The notes under the pieces are model-generated. The model had not been told where the DNA came from. It saw nothing but the letters and a program-made list of their open reading frames with translations, and searched no databases. The translations under genes and the position numbers were made by a program. This document shows positions 55,010 through 64,000 of a DNA stretch of 64,000 bases, piece by piece. Source of the stretch: Bryobacterales bacterium (GTDB lineage Bacteria > Acidobacteriota > Terriglobia > Bryobacterales > Bryobacteraceae); the NCBI GenBank assembly GCA_020846745.1, contig JADLDI010000008.1, positions 62,001 through 126,000 on the forward strand, read 5' to 3'. The number at the start of each line of letters is the position of its first letter. Positions within the stretch are counted from its first letter, which is position 1.

Positions 55010-56227
55010 TTAGTAGTCTCGCAGCGCGCCGTCACGGCTAACCACCGGGGCGCGGGTGTACGGCTTGGGCGGATAGTGCTTGAAAGCCTCTTCGTTTAGC
55101 TCGATGCCGAGGCCGGGCGTTTGCGGCAACTTCAGATAGCCGCGTTCGAGAGCGAGCGGCTGCTTGACTAAGTCGCCCTTGGGTTTTTGAAATTCGTTGG
55201 GCGGGTACTCCTGAATAGCCAGGTTGTGTATGGAGGCAGCGACCTGCACGCAGGCGGCCGTGAGCACGCAACTAAGCGGGTTATGCGGCGAGATGCCGAC
55301 ATAAGATGCCTCAGCGAGGGCGGCGATCTTACGGCAATTGGTGATGCCGCCGGCGAGGCTGAGGTCGGGCCGGAGGTAAGCGGCGGCGTTCTTGTTGAGC
55401 ACCTCGCGAAACTGGTAAATGGTATAGAGCCGCTCGCCTGTGGATACCGGGACGGGCATACCGGCCGCGACGTGGGCTAAGGCGTCGATGTTATCGGGTT
55501 CAATGGGATCTTCAAAGAAGTAGAGGCCGTAGGGGGAGATGGCGCGGCCGACGGCAATCGCCTCAGGCGGGGTGAGCAGACAGACAACATCGATCAGCAC
55601 ATCGATATCGGGTCCAACGGCTTTTCGTACAGCAGCCACGTTCCGCTCCGCGGTCCTAACGATGGCCTGATAGGACTGGTTGGCGAATACTTTGCGGTCG
55701 CCCAGCGGGTAGAACCGGACGGCGGTGAAGCCCTCGTCCACGCGGCGTTTCGCTTCTTCGGCTAAACCTTCGGGCGACAGGCTGCCCAAGTGAGTGTACA
55801 CGCGAACGGTTTCGCGATGCGGGCCGCCCAGGAGTTTGTAGATCGGCAGCCCGGCGAGTTTGCCGGTGATATCCCAAAGGGCCATGTCGACTGCGCCGAG
55901 GGCAGCCATAGAGTCCGCGCCACCGCGAAAGATATTGCGGCGGAACATATGTTCCCAGTGACGCTCGACCTCAGTGGGATCTTTTCCGATGAGATACTCT
56001 TCGCAGTATTTGAGCGCCGCAGCCGGAGTGACTACGGCGCCGGAGGTGTTACTGGCCGGGTGTAACTCGCCGACACCGGTGACGCTGCCGGACGTATGCA
56101 CCTTGACGTAGTTATACATGTCGGCGCGTAAGAGTTCGACGCGGGTCACCTTGACACGTTCGCCGGCCGCCATGGCGCTTCCGGCGGCAAACGGGAGCGA
56201 GTACTTGAGGAAATCGCGGCGATTCAT
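55010..56227 (-). CDS. enolase-superfamily protein, galactonate-dehydratase-like, exported
   Basis: The 405-residue protein has a Tat leader (MNRRDFLKYSLPFAAGSAMA), a capping domain and a barrel with the ligands Asp (LIDVVCLL), Glu (YFFEDPIEPDN) and Glu (STGERLYT), plus the Asp-His pair of the base (RPDLSLAGGI, SPHNPLS). The Asp-x-His acid of D-galactonate dehydratase is Asp-Val-Val here, so the reaction may differ from sugar-acid dehydration by that enzyme. Its ATG shares its base with the end of the broken TonB receptor, so the two were probably expressed together. Confidence 0.8.
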   Translation of the reverse strand: MNRRDFLKYSLPFAAGSAMAAGERVKVTRVELLRADMYNYVKVHTSGSVTGVGELHPASNTSGAVVTPAAALKYCEEYLIGKDPTEVERHWEHMFRRNIFRGGADSMAALGAVDMALWDITGKLAGLPIYKLLGGPHRETVRVYTHLGSLSPEGLAEEAKRRVDEGFTAVRFYPLGDRKVFANQSYQAIVRTAERNVAAVRKAVGPDIDVLIDVVCLLTPPEAIAVGRAISPYGLYFFEDPIEPDNIDALAHVAAGMPVPVSTGERLYTIYQFREVLNKNAAAYLRPDLSLAGGITNCRKIAALAEASYVGISPHNPLSCVLTAACVQVAASIHNLAIQEYPPNEFQKPKGDLVKQPLALERGYLKLPQTPGLGIELNEEAFKHYPPKPYTRAPVVSRDGALRDY

Positions 56228-59200
56228 TAGAAGACGTATTTCAAGGCGAACTGCAGGTCGCGATTGGGGATGCTGAGCAGGGTATTGGTGACGCGGCCGA
56301 AAATGGGGCTGGGCATGGTGCGGTTGGGCGTATCGAAGTGGGCGCGGTTGAATGCGTTGAACATTTCAAACCGGAACTCCAGGCGCTGGCGCTCGAAAGT
56401 GGGGAAGATGCGCGCGATGCCGATGTCCCAGTTATTAACTCCCGGCCCGAGTTCCGTCATGCGGCCCAGGTTGCCGTAGTAGTTACAGGAGCGCGGAGCG
56501 GCGATGCACTTGGTATCGGTAGCACGGTCGGGCGCGGCGAAGGCGGCCGGGTCAACCCAGAGGTACGGGTCCGGGTTGAATCCCGCGGGGCGGCTGGGGC
56601 CGACACGGTTGGGGCGAATGTTGGAGCCGAAGGTGCCGAGGTTGGCGGGGTCGCCGGCGACGTTGACGGTCCAGCCGAGGCCGGTCTGGAAGGTTGTCGT
56701 TCCGGAGAACTGCCAGTTGCGAGCGATGTGAGCGGCGATGGGAGAGCCTAACAGGAGTTTGCCGTGGAACGGTTCGTACAAGTAAGTGAGTGACAGGCGG
56801 TGAGGGATGTCGAAGCTGGAGCGGCTTTTTTCGGCCTTGCGGTTCATGGGGTCCTGCGACCACCGTGCGGTGTTCAAGGGCGTTGAGGTTCCGATGAAGT
56901 TATCGTCGATGGTCTTTGAGAACGTGTAAGCAGCGAGAAGCGTGAGACCCGTATTGATGCGGCGTTCAAAGCGGGTTTGCAGACCGTGGTAAGTGGCATT
57001 GGAATCGCTCGAGAAGAAGCGAATGGCGCCGACGGATGGGATGGGGCGGCGCGCCTGGAAGTCGCCGGGACCGGGAACGGGCATGTTGATGGGCACGGTT
57101 TGATCGAGGCGGGTGCTCTTGGAGCCCACATAGCCGACCTCAAGGACGCTGTTACGCCATAACTCCTGCTGGACGGTAAATGTCCAGGACTGGACGTAGC
57201 CGGGCCGGAAATCGTCGGAAATTGCGAGTAAGGCGGGGAAACGGCGGGGCTGTGCCGGAGCCGGGAAATCCGTTAGCGAGCGTTAAGCGCTGGCCACCGG
57301 CAACGTTGAAGTTCTCAGTTAAGCTGGCGGGCGGGTTGTTTCCGAGGACGGTGTACAGTTGCAGGGCTTGGGCGTTGTAGTAGATGCCGTAGCCGCCGCG
57401 AAAGACGGTTTGCTTGCCGGCGAGGCGGAACGGGGCATAAGCGAAGCCGAAGCGGGGGGCGATGTTCTTGCGGAAGGACTTATAGAGGCCTTGGGTAACA
57501 CCGAATTCCGGTACAAGGCGATTGGTGTTGAAGTCGAAGGTCCGGAGGTTACCATGGGCATCGTCGGGGACACCGATAATTTCCCAACGCATGCCAAGGT
57601 TGAGAGTTAGCTTTGGAGTAACACGCCAGTCGTCCTGCACATAGTAACCTTGCCGGAGTTGGCGGATGGCGTTGAAGATACCAGGACCGACCGCGCGATT
57701 GGTGTCGGAAGGCAGGCCGAGCATGAAGTCAGCAACGGCATTGCCGGACGCCACTCCGGTAAAGTTGAAGCCGCCGCGATTGGATTGCTGAAAGAACCGG
57801 TTTAATCGCGATTTACGAATATCGAGGCCCATTTTAAGGGTGTGGCTACTGAAAGTTCTTGTGAGGTTCTCAGCGATGGTATAGGTCCAGTCCATTTGGG
57901 TGAGCGGGACCAGGAAATGTTCGTTGATGCCGAGGATTCCAGGGATGCTGACGGAGGGGATGCCTTTGAGGCGGTCGTCTTCGGCAACACCGGAAATACC
58001 GAGATCGCGGAAGGGACTGAAACCCGAGCGGTCGGGTCCGAAGAACTCGTCGTTCGCGCGGTTATAGCCGAGGCGGAGTTCGTTCAGCGTAGCGGATCCA
58101 AACAGGTGTGCGTGCGTGAGGGTTACGTTCTGGTCGCGGATATCCTGCACAATCGAGAAGTTGGGATTTAGCTGTAACTCGGGGACGTGCTGGTTACTGA
58201 TACCGTAGCGGAGGAACACTCGATCTTTTTCGGAGAAGTTATGGTCGACACGGACGAAGCCCTGTTCCTGATTGGCTTGCGAAACGGTAGCGCCGACGTA
58301 ATTGAGTGTGCCACCAGCATTTGGCAGGGGCAGATAGTTAAGTAATTTGATGGCTTGCGGGGCGAGGCGCGAGGCGGGGATGATGTTACCGGGAAAAGTT
58401 TGGCCCGAGTTATCGGGATCGCGCAAGGGAGCGGATGAGGCCGAGAAGTCTCCACGGCGCTGCGCGGGTGTCAGGACGACGGCACTGCCGACGATGGCTT
58501 TTCTGCGGCGGAAGCCTTCGTAAGAGGCGAAGAAGAAGGTCTTGTCCTTCTTTACGGGACCGCCGACGGTGACGCCAAACTGATTTTGTTTGAAGGGCGG
58601 GCGCGGCTGACCGGGAGGGGCGAAGAAATCGCGGGCATCGAGTTTCTCGTTGCGCAGGAATTCGAAGACAGTGCCGTGGAGAGAGTTTGTACCGGATTTA
58701 AGGACAAGGTTGACCTGAGCGCCGGAGAGAAAGCCAAACTCGGCGGAGTAGTTGCCCGTCTGCACACGGAATTCCTGTAACGCGTCAATGGAAGGCCGGA
58801 GATTGGACTGGTTCAACAGGGAATTGTTCATGCTGACGCCGTCTAAAGTCACTTCCGTATTAAACTGACGCTGGCCATTGGCCGAAATCTGGAAGGGATT
58901 GCTGAAATTGACGGTGTCGTTGGAATGGCGTTGTCCGGGGGTAACTCCGGGCACGAGCCAAGCTAATTGCGCGTAGTTTCGGCCATTCAGCGGCAGGTCG
59001 ACGATCTTCCGCTGGTCGACGACGGCACCCAGGGAAGCGCTGGCGGTGTCAAGCGCGGCGACTTCGCCGGTGACTTCAACGCGTTCGACGATGTCGCCGA
59101 GGGCGAGGGTAAAGTCGACGGTGAGCCGCTGGTTGACCTGCAGGATCAGTCCGGTGCGCACTTGCGTCTTGAAGCCGGATTTTTGCGCGGTCAGTTTGAA

Positions 59201-59419
59201 TTCACCGGGCTCGAGACCTGGGATGGTGTAGTAGCCGAGTTCGTTGCTGGCGGTACTTCTAGTCTGGTTTGTGGCCAGGATAGTGGCCGTGACCTGGACA
59301 CCGGCGATGCCCGCGCCCGATCCATCGCTGATGGTTCCGAGAATAGTAGTGCTGGTGGTTTGTGCCACAGCCACGGAGGCACAGCCCAGCAGTATGAGTA
59401 GCCAACGGTGCGATCGCAT
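56227..59419 (-). pseudogene. TonB-dependent receptor interrupted by a single-base frameshift
   Basis: Two frames make one Oar-like receptor. The first (59419-57152) has a signal peptide (LLILLGCASVAVA), a carboxypeptidase-regulatory domain (ILGTISDGSGAGIAGVQVTA), a plug and most of the barrel. The second (from about 57129 to 56227) completes the barrel and ends LQFALKYVF, the proper C-terminal signal. Between them the expected continuation DDFRPGYVQSWTFTV is encoded in the second frame, so a one-base insertion lies near 57226. The total, 3193 bp, is one base over a multiple of three. Both halves are otherwise intact, so the change is recent or a sequencing error. AGGAG lies six bases before the ATG. 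Confidence 0.85.
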
Positions 59420-59582
59420 TCGCGTCTCCTATGGGGGAGAACGCTATCACTAAGCGCTACCCGCGGTCAACTGGGCGGAAAGATGCTTGCGATGCGATGG
59501 GTTGCGGCGCGGAGAAGTCGGCAGGTACTGGATGGGTGCAACGGAGAGGGTGATTGCGCTTCGGGCGGGTGCCTGCGCCGGC

Positions 59583-59608
59583 CGGGTCGCTGACGCTCCC
59601 GCTCCGAG
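59583..59608 (+). repeat. REP-like element in the regulator-receptor gap
   Basis: CGGG-TCGCTGACGCT-CCCG, centred on TGAC, followed by CTCCGAG, lies in the 222-bp gap (59420-59641) between the receptor and the response regulator gene. The rest of the gap holds the receptor's leader and nothing else I can name. Confidence 0.35.
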
Positions 59609-59641
59609 TGGGAAGCAGCGCCGCGGCACAGACATTTGTGG

Positions 59642-60994
59642 TTAGCGGGCGACTTCGTAGCGTTTGATCTTTTCGTATAGGGTAGAGCGGTCGATGCCGA
59701 GGCGCTGTGCGGCTTCCTTGACGTTGCCTCCCGTCCTGCGTAGCGCTGCTTCAATCGCAAGGCGCTCTAAGTCGGCCAGCGGGAGATCGGGCACGGTAGC
59801 GTGGCGGGCGTTGCCGTTACCCACGAGGAAGCCGAGGTCGTCTTCAGTAATGGTTCCAGTGCGGCACGTCACGATGGCGCGCTCGATCGCATTTTCGAGT
59901 TCGCGGACGTTGCCGGGCCAGGGGTGATCGAGCAGAACCTTCATCGCGCCTTCGGTCAAACCGCCGATTTCCTTACCTAACTCATGCGAAAGGCGATCGA
60001 CGAAATGACGCGCGAGCAGCGGGATATCCTCACGCCGTTCGCGCAGCGGCGGGATGCGGACTTCGATTACGTTGAGGCGATAGTAGAGGTCGTCACGGAA
60101 ACGGCCTTCCTGCACGGCCTGTTGCAGGTCCTGGTGGGTGGCGGCGATGACGCGCACATCGACCCGCACCTCTTCTGTGCCGCCGAGACGGTAAAACGAA
60201 CGTTCCTGGAGGACTCGCAAGAGGTCGGCTTGTAACTTGGGGGGAATGTCGCCGATTTCGTCGAGGAAAATGGTGCCACCGTCGGCTAACTCAAACTTAC
60301 CTTTCTTACGTTCGGCGGCGCCGGTGAAGGCACCCTTCTCGTAGCCGAACAACTCGGACTCGAGCAACGTCTCAGCTAGTGCCGCGCACGACACCGCCAC
60401 GAAGGGCTTGGAGGCACGGTCGCCTGAGTAATGAATGGCGCGGGCCACCAGTTCTTTTCCCGTACCGCTTTCGCCGCGGACCAGGACGGTGCTGCGCAGG
60501 CTGGACACTTCAGCCGCAAGGTCGAGGATCTCGCGCATCTTGGGATTCTTGCTGATGATGTCGTGGAATTCGTATTGACGGGTGAGTTTCTTGCGGAGCA
60601 GGGTGTTCTCGTACTGCAGGTTCTTGACCTTGATGATACGGCTTACCAACAGCGAAATCTCCTCGGGATTGCAGGGTTTGACAATGTATTCCTGCGCGCC
60701 CTCTTTCATGGCCGTAATGGCCGTGTCGACGGTGGCATAGGCGGTGATGATGATGACGCAGGCTTCGGAATAGACGTGCCGAATTTCCATCATGGTCTCG
60801 ATGCCGTCCATGCCGCCGGGCATTTTAAGGTCGATGAAATAGATGGCGTAGTCGGTTTTGCGGGCGAGTGCAACGGCTTCGCGTCCGGAGGCGGCGGTGT
60901 CGACGCCATAGCCGTCTTCCCGCAACCAGGCCGCAAGCGACTCGCACATGATTTCTTCGTCGTCGACCACCAGGATTCGCCAGTTCGCCTTCAT
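59642..60994 (-). CDS. NtrC-family sigma-54-dependent response regulator
   Basis: The 450-residue protein has a receiver domain (1-120; acidic pocket VVDDEE, phospho-acceptor Asp about 55 in FIDLKMPG, Lys in YIVKPCN), a sigma-54 AAA+ domain (about 145-375) with GESGTGKELVARAIH and the GAFTGA loop (YEKGAFTGAAERK), and a Fis-type HTH at the C-terminus (NVKEAAQRLGIDRSTLYEKI). It activates sigma-54 promoters when phosphorylated. The ATG at 60994 overlaps the archaemetzincin stop by 4 bp. The cognate kinase is two genes upstream. I found no -24/-12 promoter in the window. Confidence 0.95.
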   Translation of the reverse strand: MKANWRILVVDDEEIMCESLAAWLREDGYGVDTAASGREAVALARKTDYAIYFIDLKMPGGMDGIETMMEIRHVYSEACVIIITAYATVDTAITAMKEGAQEYIVKPCNPEEISLLVSRIIKVKNLQYENTLLRKKLTRQYEFHDIISKNPKMREILDLAAEVSSLRSTVLVRGESGTGKELVARAIHYSGDRASKPFVAVSCAALAETLLESELFGYEKGAFTGAAERKKGKFELADGGTIFLDEIGDIPPKLQADLLRVLQERSFYRLGGTEEVRVDVRVIAATHQDLQQAVQEGRFRDDLYYRLNVIEVRIPPLRERREDIPLLARHFVDRLSHELGKEIGGLTEGAMKVLLDHPWPGNVRELENAIERAIVTCRTGTITEDDLGFLVGNGNARHATVPDLPLADLERLAIEAALRRTGGNVKEAAQRLGIDRSTLYEKIKRYEVAR

Positions 60995-61524
60995 ATATGC
61001 CCTTCCCACACCTGTGCGCGGCAAGCGGCGCACAGGGAGTCATTCTTTAAATCAATTTGCCTTACGTTTGTCGAGAGCGACATCGCGCATCGCGTGTCAG
61101 CGCAATGGACCAGTCCGTACAAGTGCCCTGTTTCGTGGACCACTTCTTTACGCGCGCGGGCGCGCAACAGGACGCCGTTCGCCGGCAGTCCATAGAACTG
61201 CTGGCTGAGGCGCGCGGTGGATACGACGGCGGCGCGGCCGCTGAGTTGCGCCTGTCCGTAGACGAAGCTCAGCATCGGGATGAACAGGTCGCGCGTGGTG
61301 ACGGCGAGTAACTTTTCGGCTTTGCGGTCGCCGAGGTTGAGCACCCGCTGCAGGACCAGCGGTGCACTGTGCTGCCCCCGCTTAGCGTCGTACTCGTTGC
61401 CGGCCATAGTTACTTGGGAGACGCGCCGTACTTCGACGGGGAAGTTGTCCTCGAGCGCCATTTGCATTTCCTCCAGGACCTCTTCTTCAACTTCATCCAT
61501 GACAATTAGTCCCAGGTCGGTCAT
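60991..61524 (-). CDS. amzA: archaemetzincin family metallopeptidase
   Basis: The 177-residue protein carries the full archaemetzincin signature: His-Glu-x-x-His at 130-134 (HETGHLYGLVH), the third zinc ligand His 140, then Cys141, Cys146-x-Met148 and a distal Cys165-x-x-Cys168 that binds a second zinc. The spacing C-x4-C-x-M-x16-C-x2-C matches the family closely. The catalytic Glu is present, so an aminopeptidase-like activity is plausible; bacterial members are barely studied. There is no signal peptide. It overlaps the kinase gene and the regulator gene by 4 bp on each side, so all three are translated from one message. Confidence 0.9.
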   Translation of the reverse strand: MTDLGLIVMDEVEEEVLEEMQMALEDNFPVEVRRVSQVTMAGNEYDAKRGQHSAPLVLQRVLNLGDRKAEKLLAVTTRDLFIPMLSFVYGQAQLSGRAAVVSTARLSQQFYGLPANGVLLRARARKEVVHETGHLYGLVHCADTRCAMSLSTNVRQIDLKNDSLCAACRAQVWEGHI

Positions 61525-63134
61525 CCAGTGCTCGCGTGACCATTGGGTGGTTGCGGAGTTCCGTTCAGGGGCAGCGTGAGCAGGAACGCCGTACCTTCGC
61601 CGACCTTGCTCTTCACTTCAATATCACCGCCGTGAGCCTGCACGATTCCATAACTCACGGCCAAGCCGAGGCCGACGCCTTTGCCTTCGGGTTTGGTTGT
61701 AAAGAACGGATCGAAGATACGGCGGAGGTTCTCGGGTGAGATTCCTTCCCCTGTGTCGGTTACTCGCAGGAACAGGTTTTCGCCGGAGCGGCCTGTTGCC
61801 ACTTCCAGATCACCGCCGCCTTTGCTCTGCATGGATTCGGCGGCGTTCATGACGAGGTTCAGCACCACCTGCTGCAACTGTGACTTGTCGCAAGAGATTG
61901 GCGGCAGGTCGTGAGTGATGTCCTCATTTAGGTTGACGTTACTAAGTTTCAACTTATGGGCGATCAGTGACACGGTGGATCGGACGATCTCATTCAAGTC
62001 AGTAGGCGCGCGATGCGGGGAGGAACGGCGGGAGAAGGCGAGGAGGTCTGAAACGATCCGTCCGACACGCGACGTTTCGGCGACGATCTGGCCGAGGTAC
62101 TTGCGGAAATCGGGGAGGCGCTCCTGCGGCACACCTTCGTCTTTCAATAAACGCTGCAGCAGCATGGCGAGATTGAGGACACCGGCGACAGGGTTGTTAA
62201 TCTCATGCGCGACGCTGGCGGACAGTTGGCCCAAGGAGGCGAGCCGGTCAGTCTGCTGTAGTTTACGGTGGGCAAGGTCGAGCGCTTTGGTGCGCTCTTC
62301 GACTTTGCTTTCGAGTTTCTGGGTGAACTCGTTGATCTCGTCGAGGGCCTTGCGCAGCCGTTCGCGCATGTCGTCGAAACTGGCGGCCAGTTCTGTGATT
62401 TCGCCGCTGTTTTGGGGTACAGGGATGGGTTCGGCAAGCTCCATGCGGCTGATCGCCCCGGCGCCACGAATCAACAGATGGATCGGGTTGCTGATGAACT
62501 TGCGGACGAAGAAATAGACCAGCAGGCAGATCAGGAGGATTTCGATACAGACGCGAAGGAGAACACGTTTTTGAATACTGGCAAGTTCCGAGTCGGCGGT
62601 GTCGAGTTTCAGGTCGATTTCGAGGACACCCAACACGCGCGTAGCCAAGGGGTGAGCGTGGCAGGCGGCTTCGCTACAGGAACGTTCGTTGTAAATCGGG
62701 GTGACCATGGCGAGGCTTCGTCCGCCATCGGCACGGTCGACAATCCGCTGGTGGGCTCCCAAGTTGCGACGCTTGAGCAGTTGGGAGTTCGAGTGGCAGA
62801 CCGAGCATGTCTCATGATCTTTGGTGACGCGGGTATTGACTTCGGATGGATTGGTGGAGAACGTGACCTGACCGTCGCGGTTGAACATCCGGATCCGGTC
62901 GATGCCCTGTTTGAGGGCGATGGTCTCCATCACCTGATAGACGTCGTTGCGGCGATCCGCCAACATGGCGTGCCAGGTGGCGCTGGTGATACTACGGGAC
63001 AACTGGTCGGCTCCCTGGCTAATGAGTCCAAGGAGTTGCCGTTCTTCCGCTTTGAAAGTGAACAGGCCGGAAAAGACGGCCACAGCCACCACAATCGCCG
63101 TTAAGGCGATCATGAGCTTGGTGACCAACCTCAT
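61521..63134 (-). CDS. membrane histidine kinase with heme-c-type motifs
   Basis: The 537-residue protein has two membrane helices (about 7-26 and 191-211) enclosing a periplasmic sensor domain with CSVCH (110-114) and C-x4-C-H (153-159). The first is the standard heme c attachment motif and the second a rarer variant. After a HAMP domain (about 212-265) and a coiled coil comes HisKA with the phospho-acceptor His about 310 ([12 protein letters not shown]) and the ATPase domain ([30 protein letters not shown]). It probably senses redox state or a gas through heme. The periplasmic half also resembles an extended PAS/dCache-like fold. It starts the operon with the archaemetzincin and regulator genes. 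Confidence 0.93.
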   Translation of the reverse strand: MRLVTKLMIALTAIVVAVAVFSGLFTFKAEERQLLGLISQGADQLSRSITSATWHAMLADRRNDVYQVMETIALKQGIDRIRMFNRDGQVTFSTNPSEVNTRVTKDHETCSVCHSNSQLLKRRNLGAHQRIVDRADGGRSLAMVTPIYNERSCSEAACHAHPLATRVLGVLEIDLKLDTADSELASIQKRVLLRVCIEILLICLLVYFFVRKFISNPIHLLIRGAGAISRMELAEPIPVPQNSGEITELAASFDDMRERLRKALDEINEFTQKLESKVEERTKALDLAHRKLQQTDRLASLGQLSASVAHEINNPVAGVLNLAMLLQRLLKDEGVPQERLPDFRKYLGQIVAETSRVGRIVSDLLAFSRRSSPHRAPTDLNEIVRSTVSLIAHKLKLSNVNLNEDITHDLPPISCDKSQLQQVVLNLVMNAAESMQSKGGGDLEVATGRSGENLFLRVTDTGEGISPENLRRIFDPFFTTKPEGKGVGLGLAVSYGIVQAHGGDIEVKSKVGEGTAFLLTLPLNGTPQPPNGHASTG

Positions 63135-63140
63135 ACAATT

Positions 63141-63164
63141 ATCAGAGTCCTTACTCTGATTATA
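63141..63164 (-). promoter_or_regulatory. operator-like palindrome overlapping the -10 box of the kinase operon
   Basis: ATCAGAGT (63141-63148) and ACTCTGAT (63153-63160) form a perfect inverted repeat with a CCTT centre. On the minus strand TATAAT (63164-63159) is a consensus -10 box overlapping the distal arm, so a bound protein would block the promoter. AAGGA inside the repeat is a weak Shine-Dalgarno about 13 bases before the ATG. No clear -35 is seen. Confidence 0.5.
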
Positions 63165-63197
63165 CGCGTGAGGTCAGGCCAATGGTGTGTTTATCGA

Positions 63198-64000
63198 CTA
63201 TTCGGATACGGGGAGGCGCTCGCGGCGGCTCCGGAGGAGGACTTCGGCCGGCGCGGCGACCATTTTACGGTACTCGGAGGCGTGAAGGGGGCGATCGAGG
63301 AGGTCGACAGGATTGACGACCGTGACCTTGCGGGGAGCGATGGCGCGAATGAGATCGTCAAGGTCGTACTTGGCGAGCATGCCGGGCACGGCGACCTCAT
63401 AGATGTGGCGGTGGATGGGACGTTCAACGCCGAGACGTAAGAGAGCAGGGGACTGCTGCGTGATCACCTTATTGATGCGACTGTCGAGGGTTGCGGCGTG
63501 GAGTACATAAACGCCGCCGCTCCCGTTGCCGATCGCGGTGACGCCATGCTTCTGGACATCGGACCGAGAGAGGAGGTAGTCCACGGACCGGGTGACGTCT
63601 TCGGCGCGGAAGCCGGTGAGCGACTTGCCGACGAGATAGGACTGGAAGGCGAGGGCGAAGTCGCCGACGAGGTCCTGTGGACGGTCGACGGGAATTTCGG
63701 GCGTGCCGCGAGGTTGGATGGTGAGGACGAGGTAGCCATCGCGAGCGAGCATGTCGGCGTCGCTCCCAGTGGATGCGGTCATCTGCTTGGACCGGGAATC
63801 AACGATGACGGCGGCACGGTGCGGACCTGCGGCGGTGGGCACCATCAGGGCGCCGGTGACGGGTACGCCGCCATTCATTAGCAGAGAGACGAGTTGCAGT
63901 TCGTAGGTGTCGCGACGTTCGGTGCGGTGGACGGTTATGGGCGGGGGTGGGCCGTTAGGCGGAACCTGAATACCGGCGAGGCGGCGGACCTCCTTCGGCA
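63198..64000 (-). CDS. alpha/beta-hydrolase-fold protein, N-terminus outside window
   Basis: The minus-strand frame runs unbroken to the right edge, so the start and N-terminus are missing. The visible 260 or so residues read as an acetyl-xylan-esterase/dienelactone-type hydrolase: an N-terminal beta region (ELQLVSLLMNGGVPVTGALM), an oxyanion-side strand GYLVLTIQPRGTPE, and the nucleophile elbow AIGNGSGGVYVL. The usual Gly two before the Ser is Asn here. A distal Asp (NPVDLLDRP) is visible, but I cannot place the catalytic His. An internal ATG at 63878 is not the start. It is on the same strand as the kinase operon but precedes that operon's promoter. Confidence 0.7.
   Translation of the reverse strand, partial: PKEVRRLAGIQVPPNGPPPPITVHRTERRDTYELQLVSLLMNGGVPVTGALMVPTAAGPHRAAVIVDSRSKQMTASTGSDADMLARDGYLVLTIQPRGTPEIPVDRPQDLVGDFALAFQSYLVGKSLTGFRAEDVTRSVDYLLSRSDVQKHGVTAIGNGSGGVYVLHAATLDSRINKVITQQSPALLRLGVERPIHRHIYEVAVPGMLAKYDLDDLIRAIAPRKVTVVNPVDLLDRPLHASEYRKMVAAPAEVLLRSRRERLPVSE

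Overview
This 64-kb, GC-rich window reads as a chromosome segment of a soil-type Acidobacteriota, probably near Solibacter/Bryobacter. That placement is inferred from gene style, not a search: Oar-like TonB receptors with a carboxypeptidase-regulatory domain, exported proteins starting with RRDF/RRQF twin-arginine motifs, enolase-superfamily sugar-acid proteins, a DUF4838 glycosidase-like protein and an NHL propeller. I see no rRNA, tRNA, CRISPR array, phage or insertion sequence.

Layout. 1-10.2 kb: the end of an MFS transporter; a MarR-YceI-pirin unit with a shared operator-like motif; a coupled DMFase-like/aldehyde dehydrogenase/HEAT-repeat trio; an HDOD protein and epimerase; a LysR regulator; and a small protein resembling hydrogenase-maturation peptidases but without their metal ligands. 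10.2-17.6 kb (minus): a compact run fpg-tsaC-ymdB-tandem parvulin-HExxH peptidase-TlpA-DsbD N-domain-GT9-NHL. It pairs DNA and tRNA maintenance genes with envelope folding and thiol-redox genes; ymdB appears to start at CTG. 17.7-22.8 kb (minus): clpB then lon. 22.9-24.8 kb: an unrecognised protein and a queuosine-precursor transporter, with two good intrinsic terminators.

24.9-40.7 kb (minus) is the division and cell-wall cluster mraZ-rsmH-ftsL-ftsI-murE-mraY-murD-ftsW-murG-murC-ftsQ-ftsA-ftsZ, driven by a clear promoter before mraZ. murF is missing from its usual place between murE and mraY, where a 200-bp hairpin-rich stretch lies instead; murB and ddl are also absent.

40.9-59.4 kb is accessory: an oxidoreductase remnant beside a Uma2 gene, an intact TonB receptor plus a DUF4838 protein, a CsgG-like protein coupled to a transmembrane Ser/Thr kinase, a coiled-coil protein divergent from mutL, two convergent enolase-superfamily genes, and a second TonB receptor broken by a one-base frameshift. 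59.6-63.1 kb holds the most unusual unit: a membrane histidine kinase with two heme-c-type motifs, an archaemetzincin metallopeptidase and an NtrC-type sigma-54 response regulator, each joined to the next by a 4-bp overlap. The window ends inside an alpha/beta-hydrolase gene.

Two genome-wide habits show. Several first-in-transcript genes have a -10-like hexamer only 6-7 nt before the start codon and no Shine-Dalgarno, suggesting leaderless mRNAs. Short palindromic REP-like elements occupy most gaps between transcription units.
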